Assembly (NCBI RefSeq): GCF_902726645.1
Contig: NZ_CACVAO010000001.1
Span: forward strand, 1,550,001 to 1,614,000
Direction: 5' to 3'
Source: Halobacillus ihumii
Lineage (GTDB): Bacteria; Bacillota; Bacilli; Bacillales; Halobacillaceae
DNA length: 64,000 nt
The position numbers and the translations under genes are program-made. Below, piece by piece: positions 60,073-64,000 of the stretch. Each line of letters begins with the position of its first letter. Positions within the stretch are counted from its first letter, which is position 1. The notes below the pieces were generated by a model. The model did no database searches. It was not told the origin of the DNA and saw nothing but the letters and a program-made list of their open reading frames with translations.

Positions 60073-60570
60073 GTGAAACGATTACATGCTGTCAGTTTGA
60101 TTCTAATCCTCGGTATAGTCTTGGGAGCCTGTGGAACAGCCGAGAACCAAGATAACACTAGCTCTCAAGAAGAAACCAATCAACAAGAAAGTGAGCCAGC
60201 CAATGGTGAGAAATCAACGGAGTCTTCCGAAGGGAATCAATCTAGTGGCGAGAGCAAAGATATGAATTTAGCATCTGAAGTTGATCACGTGATCAAATCC
60301 GTAAATCAGTTGAACAGCAGCTTAGAAGATTCAGCAAATGATGTCAAAACAATTAATGGTCACGGGAAAACTCTTGAAGAGAATTGGGACAGTATTGAGA
60401 AGCAAGTAGAAGAACAATTCCCAGACCAGTACAAGAAAATAGAAGAAAGCCTTTATCCTCTAATCGGTGAAGCTAAACAAGAGGATCCTAAAATTGACAA
60501 AATGAAAGAATGGGCACAGACAACCGTGGACAGTTTGAATGAATTGAAACAAAAAATAAAAAATCAATAA
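60073..60570 (+). CDS. Acidic lipoprotein of unknown function
   Basis: A 165-residue protein starting at GTG 60073 after AAGGAGGAT. Signal peptide MKRLHAVSLILILGIVLGAC with lipobox LGAC. Residues about 24-65 are a Glu/Ser/Gln/Asn-rich linker. The rest (VDHVIKSVNQLNSSLEDSAND...) is predicted helical and highly acidic, consistent with surface exposure in a saline-adapted cell. I do not recognise a domain. Monocistronic between a promoter and a strong terminator. Confidence 0.8.
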   Translation: MKRLHAVSLILILGIVLGACGTAENQDNTSSQEETNQQESEPANGEKSTESSEGNQSSGESKDMNLASEVDHVIKSVNQLNSSLEDSANDVKTINGHGKTLEENWDSIEKQVEEQFPDQYKKIEESLYPLIGEAKQEDPKIDKMKEWAQTTVDSLNELKQKIKNQ

Positions 60571-60580
60571 CTTTAGAGTA

Positions 60581-60615
60581 AAGAAGGGCTGTACGATCAG
60601 GCCCTTCTTTTTTGT
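60581..60615 (+). terminator. Terminator of the lipoprotein gene
   Basis: AAGAAGGGC (60581-60589) and GCCCTTCTT (60601-60609), followed by TTTTT. Confidence 0.92.
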
Positions 60616-60792
60616 ATATGACAAAATCTCTTTACTTCAGCATGTTGAAAATCAAAATAGACATTACCTGTTTTTGAATAATCATAATTTCTGAAAAAAT
60701 TGAATTGAACCTATTTCTCTGCACCGATAACCTATAAGAGTGTAGTTTCTGTAAAACTTCAATGATTGCATGCCGATGTGGCAAGGAGTAAA
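60616..60792. other. Gene-free AT-rich region upstream of the cid/lrg pair
   Basis: No convincing gene; a 68-codon minus frame here lacks a ribosome site and family resemblance. TTGAAC (about 60694) followed by AT-rich words may be part of the cid/lrg promoter, not convincingly spaced. Confidence 0.3.
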
Positions 60793-60864
60793 ATGGGAGG
60801 AGTAAATTCATCAGATGAACTGATCTACCTGAAACCAAGGGCCCTTATTCTGCCTAACGTGTAA
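60793..60864 (+). CDS. Possible 23-codon leader ORF upstream of the CidA/LrgA gene
   Basis: ATG 60793 sits four bases after AAGGAG and opens MGGVNSSDELIYLKPRALI before TAA at 60862-60864. It ends about 60 bp before the CidA/LrgA start. It could be a regulatory leader peptide or a fragment; no family is recognised. Confidence 0.3.
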   Translation: MGGVNSSDELIYLKPRALILPNV

Positions 60865-60924
60865 ATTGAATCCTATCATAAGGAGGGCTGGCGTCACTTA
60901 AATTTAAAAATACGCCGAACATCT

Positions 60925-61329
60925 ATGAAAATCTTTAAAATCATCATACAGATCGCCTTATTATATATCTTTTATATGGTCGGTAATTGGATCTCCGCCC
61001 AGCTGCATTTGCCGATACCAGGCAGCATTGTCGGAGTGGTGCTCCTGTTAGCGGCTTTAATTATTGGCATTTGCCCGGTTCATTGGGTGGAAACAGGCTC
61101 AGGATTTCTGTTGGCCTATTTACCTCTGCTGTTTATTCCAGCCACAGTCGGCGTCATGAATTATTTCCATCTATTTGCCGGCAGCGGTATTCTGCTAATT
61201 GTTATCATCGTTGTCAGCACACTCTTCACCATGATTACAGCTGGGCATACGAGCCAATTTTTGGCCAATAGATCGGCTGAAAGAAAGGAGAAAAAGCAGT
61301 GCTCGAAGTACTTATCGCAATCATCATAA
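60925..61329 (+). CDS. CidA/LrgA family holin-like protein
   Basis: A 134-residue membrane protein with four spans: IIIQIALLYIFYMVGNWISAQLHLPIPGSIVGVVLLL and GSGFLLAYLPLLFIPATVGVMNYF are the family signatures. Such proteins act with LrgB/CidB in control of murein hydrolase activity, or in pyruvate/acetate transport. ATG 60925 has no adjacent ribosome site: the nearest, AAGGAGG at 60880-60886, is about 38 bases away, and no other in-frame start exists between. CidA and LrgA cannot be separated by eye. Confidence 0.88.
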   Translation: MKIFKIIIQIALLYIFYMVGNWISAQLHLPIPGSIVGVVLLLAALIIGICPVHWVETGSGFLLAYLPLLFIPATVGVMNYFHLFAGSGILLIVIIVVSTLFTMITAGHTSQFLANRSAERKEKKQCSKYLSQSS

Positions 61330-61991
61330 TTGTAATTACCATATTGATGTACTTAGCGCTGGATCGGCTGTACCGCTGGGTTCGTTGGCCAATATTAATC
61401 CCAGCCTTAACAACGACATTTGTGCTCATTGTCATCCTTCTTTGTTTCCGTATCCCCTATCAAACTTACATGATCGGAGGACAGTGGATTAATCATTTAT
61501 TAGGACCAGCTGTAGTAGCACTGGCATTACCTTTGTATAAGCAAAGAAAAATATTACTCAAGCATCTGTATCCAGTCATCGGGGGCGTCCTGATTGGATC
61601 CATTATGGGGATTACCAGCGGAATTCTTTTAGCCCAGTCACTTGGATTTGCGGAAGAGCTTATTTTTTCCCTTGTGCCGAAATCAGTCACCACTCCTGTT
61701 GCGATGCAGATTGCTTCAGAACTAGGCGGGGTCCCTTCTCTAGCCGCTGTATTTGTCATGATCGCCGGGTTCACCGGTGTTGTTCTCGGGCCAGCAACCT
61801 TGAAATGGTTCAGGGTTAACCGTTCTTTGGGCCAAGGGATCGCCTTTGGCAGCGCCTCCCATGCGATTGGCACGTCTAAGGCTTTTGAATACGGAGAGCA
61901 GACTGTCTCCATGAGCTCCGTTGCCATGACTCTAAGCGCCATCACTGGCTCAATATTTGGCCCGCTGCTTGTATTGATCTTTTATGCATAG
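61299..61991 (+). CDS. lrgB: LrgB/CidB family protein
   Basis: A 230-residue membrane protein with about seven spans. Family blocks: QWINHLLGPAVVALALPLYKQR, FSLVPKSVTTPVAMQIASELGGVPSLAAVFVMIAGF, and RSLGQGIAFGSASHAIGTSKAFEYGEQTVSMSSVAM. GTG start at 61299 after AAAGGAG lies within the end of the preceding gene (31-bp overlap), so the pair is translationally coupled. Confidence 0.92.
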   Translation: MLEVLIAIIIIVITILMYLALDRLYRWVRWPILIPALTTTFVLIVILLCFRIPYQTYMIGGQWINHLLGPAVVALALPLYKQRKILLKHLYPVIGGVLIGSIMGITSGILLAQSLGFAEELIFSLVPKSVTTPVAMQIASELGGVPSLAAVFVMIAGFTGVVLGPATLKWFRVNRSLGQGIAFGSASHAIGTSKAFEYGEQTVSMSSVAMTLSAITGSIFGPLLVLIFYA

Positions 61992-62020
61992 ACCTGGAAC
62001 TTTTTGGCCCTTATCTAAAG

Positions 62021-62057
62021 CAAACCCTGCACAAGATTTTCACTCGTACAGGGTTTG
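62021..62057. terminator. Hairpin between lrgB and lutC
   Basis: CAAACCCTG (62021-62029) and CAGGGTTTG (62049-62057) between convergent genes; no T-run on the plus side. Confidence 0.6.
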
Positions 62058-62118
62058 GAATTAGGGAAAATTATGCTCTCGAAATTCATTTAAGACCAGT
62101 TGTGTTGATTTCCGTTCC

Positions 62119-62814
62119 TTATTCAACTACCACATATACTGCATTGACTGGACCGTGCACACCTACTACGATGTCCATTTCGATGTCGGCACTGTTGCTG
62201 GGGCCGGAAATAAAATTGATGCAGGTTGCAATGTCCTTACCCGACTCCACTTGTTTATGAACTTCGTGTGTAGCTTGCGTCATCCGTGGAACAATCGATG
62301 ATTTTGGTATGATTGCAATGTACGTAATTGGCAGTAGACTGACGGAACGCGCGATATCCTTATCATTGAATTGGACAATCGTTCCTGACTCAGCAAGGGC
62401 GATATCACCGAAGAAAACGCCGATATTAGCTGCATTTGCTTTTTCAATATTTTCAGCGCCAAGTGCCGTATCCCATCGATGTGTATGATCGGTATCAAGG
62501 ACATCCGTAATCCCGTATTCAGTAAATCGGTCATCGTTCGTTGTAACAATAGACCCGCCACCATACTCCTCGACAACTGTTTGCAGCGTTTCCGCAAGCT
62601 TTGTTTGGTCTGTTTCTACTACCTTCGCATCTTTAGCTTGACTCCTTTGCCGAAAGGTAGCCAATAAATCATCTGGGGTATCATCTTTGTAGACTTCCCA
62701 TTGCGGCTGATGCTGCCACTCTGGCAAGGAAACATCTTTCCTGCGTTCACGTCCAAGCTTCCCGGCGATTTCACTTAAAAAAACATCCTTATTATGAATA
62801 GTCCCTTTAGCCAT
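62119..62814 (-). CDS. lutC: Lactate utilization protein LutC
   Basis: A 231-residue member of the LutC/YkgG family, part of the LutABC L-lactate dehydrogenase complex. It shows ANIGVFFGDIALAESGTIVQF, LLPITYIAIIPKSSIVPRM and the ending VGVHGPVNAVYVVVE. It lies two bases after the lutB stop, translationally coupled. Start ATG 62814. Confidence 0.93.
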   Translation of the reverse strand: MAKGTIHNKDVFLSEIAGKLGRERRKDVSLPEWQHQPQWEVYKDDTPDDLLATFRQRSQAKDAKVVETDQTKLAETLQTVVEEYGGGSIVTTNDDRFTEYGITDVLDTDHTHRWDTALGAENIEKANAANIGVFFGDIALAESGTIVQFNDKDIARSVSLLPITYIAIIPKSSIVPRMTQATHEVHKQVESGKDIATCINFISGPSNSADIEMDIVVGVHGPVNAVYVVVE

Positions 62815-62816
62815 GA

Positions 62817-64000
62817 CTATTTTCTCCCCCTTTTGTGTTCCTTAAACCAGGTTCTAAAGTTATCATTTCCCGGCGCGGGAAGTTCGCGGATCGATGTCCA
62901 CGGTTTCATTGGACCCGGACCATTTGAAATACTTCCATCTTTTACAAATGGTTTCAAAAACGTTGGTGCACCTTTAACAGCCATCTGAAAAAGAGATGGT
63001 GTACTTGCTCCTACGCCAAATGCTTTCATCGCCATCTTTTCGCTTGTTTTAGGTTTCCCCTGTTCGGCTACATAATTTTCCCGATGTCGGATCAATTGTT
63101 CATGAAGTGGAATTTTAACCGGACATGCTTCTGTACAGGCAGCACAAAGACTCGATGCATAAGGCAGTTCCCCGTATTCCTCATAGCCACCAAGAATCGG
63201 GGACAGAACTGCACCAATTGGTCCTTGATAAATCGAACCATATGCATGCCCGCCAATTTGTCTGTAAACTGGGCAAACATTTACACATGCCGCACACCGG
63301 ATGCAATGAAGCGCTGATTGAAATTCAGTGCCTAATGCATTCGAACGTCCTGCATCCAGAATCACAAGGTGAAATTCTTTTGGCGCGTCCACACAATCTT
63401 CCTCCACACCCGGAGTCAAATTCGTCACGTACGTGGTTATGTTTTGACCAACAGAACTTCTGCTTAACAAATTAATTAGGACGTCAAGTTCATCCCATGT
63501 TGGCACAAGTCGCTCCATACCCATCACAGTGATCTGTGTATCAGGGTAAGAAGTGACCATGTTTGCATTTCCTTCATTCGTCGCCAGTGAAATCGAACCG
63601 GACTCGGCAACCGCGAAGTTGCATCCTGTTATCCCAATATCAGCCTCAAGAAATACATCGCGCAGCTGGCTTCTGGCAAAGGCCGTTAGTTCTCTCGGTT
63701 CCTCCGTCCCCGTATAGCCCGCTTTCTCCTGAAAGGTGTCGCGAATTTGTTCTTTATTTTGATGTAACGAAGGAACTACAATGTGGGAAGGTCGATCATT
63801 ACCACCCACCTGCAAAATATATTCCGCAAGATCGGTCTCAGCAACGCGACATCCGACATCCTCAAGTGCCTCGTTCAGTCCGATTTCCTCGGTAACCATT
63901 GATTTCGATTTCGTCACACGTTTCGCGTCTTTTTTCTTGGCTACTTCCTGAATATAGCGATTCGCGTCTTCTGCTGTTTTGGCAAAGTATACATGCCCGC
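62817..64000 (-). CDS. lutB: Lactate utilization iron-sulfur protein LutB (partial, runs off right edge)
   Basis: The frame is open from the stop at 62817 to base 64000, so the N-terminus lies outside; the first visible residues are [15 protein letters not shown]. About 394 residues remain. The LutB/YkgF core has [39 protein letters not shown] and two 4Fe-4S clusters: [19 protein letters not shown] and [18 protein letters not shown]. It oxidises lactate to pyruvate with LutA and LutC; lutA should lie just beyond the right edge. Confidence 0.94.
   Translation of the reverse strand, partial: GHVYFAKTAEDANRYIQEVAKKKDAKRVTKSKSMVTEEIGLNEALEDVGCRVAETDLAEYILQVGGNDRPSHIVVPSLHQNKEQIRDTFQEKAGYTGTEEPRELTAFARSQLRDVFLEADIGITGCNFAVAESGSISLATNEGNANMVTSYPDTQITVMGMERLVPTWDELDVLINLLSRSSVGQNITTYVTNLTPGVEEDCVDAPKEFHLVILDAGRSNALGTEFQSALHCIRCAACVNVCPVYRQIGGHAYGSIYQGPIGAVLSPILGGYEEYGELPYASSLCAACTEACPVKIPLHEQLIRHRENYVAEQGKPKTSEKMAMKAFGVGASTPSLFQMAVKGAPTFLKPFVKDGSISNGPGPMKPWTSIRELPAPGNDNFRTWFKEHKRGRK

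Noticed and set aside
60632..60838. 68-codon minus-strand reading frame
   Set aside because: No ribosome site, no family resemblance, atypical composition; probably a chance frame.

Overview
The window reads as a chromosomal segment of a low- to mid-GC, endospore-forming, moderately halophilic Bacillaceae (Halobacillus/Virgibacillus-like; the genus is inference). Three things point there. There is a complete ectABC ectoine operon. There is a spore-germination pair, cwlJ-gerQ. Many genes match the Bacillus subtilis ywa-ywd-ywf-ywg neighbourhood (ywfO-ywgA, lipL, pta, hemQ, cwlJ-gerQ, DUF423, ywdI, a YwaF/TIGR02206 protein). Shine-Dalgarno sites are strong and Bacillus-like. I see no rRNA, tRNA, IS element, prophage or CRISPR array.

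Layout. 1-6.2 kb: esterase (cut by the left edge), MscS channel, ectABC and an aldehyde dehydrogenase. 6.4-7.9 kb: a short Tat-signal gene remnant, tatA-tatC and a candidate small RNA. 7.9-12.6 kb: VOC protein, an MhqO-like dioxygenase with a clear MhqR-type operator, a duplicated PRC-barrel protein, two acetyltransferases and a serine hydrolase. 12.7-17.6 kb: a fused peptide-type ABC permease, ywgA-ywfO and a glycerophosphodiesterase. 17.7-23.1 kb: CoA-transferase with a LytTR regulator, lipL, pta and hemQ. 23.2-28.3 kb: a BcrA-type ABC exporter with a two-component system and a DUF1648 membrane protein. 28.4-32.3 kb: cwlJ-gerQ, small membrane genes, ywdI, an NSS transporter and a Cys-rich small protein. 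32.3-43.4 kb: YwaF-like protein, Eis-like acetyltransferase, cytochrome c oxidase ctaC-D-E, phasin-UbiB pair, secreted metalloprotease and another acetyltransferase. 43.4-50.1 kb: disaccharide uptake and GH65 phosphorolysis operon with an AraC regulator and a perfect cre. 50.1-55.8 kb: fructosamine kinase, YjiH-type membrane protein, DJ-1/PfpI protein, acyltransferase and aminopeptidase. 56-59.8 kb: ribDE-BA-H behind an FMN riboswitch. 60-64 kb: lipoprotein, CidA/LrgA-LrgB pair, lutC and partial lutB.

The themes are osmoadaptation (ectoine, MscS), envelope and antimicrobial stress (ABC exporter plus two-component system), carbon overflow (pta, CoA transferase, lut, cid/lrg, CcpA sites) and carbonyl/quinone/glycation damage (MhqO-like, DJ-1, fructosamine kinase, aldehyde dehydrogenase).

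The most unusual signals are non-coding. (1) Two arrays of 20-bp-phased short repeats (21011-21130 and 33091-33170) lie just downstream of genes and share a terminal ATTTCACA motif. (2) A promoter-equipped structured RNA with a C-rich loop lies downstream of tatC (7735-7860). (3) A perfect 49-bp palindrome lies at 23179-23227. These are the best candidates for something undescribed. Most protein-coding content is conventional.
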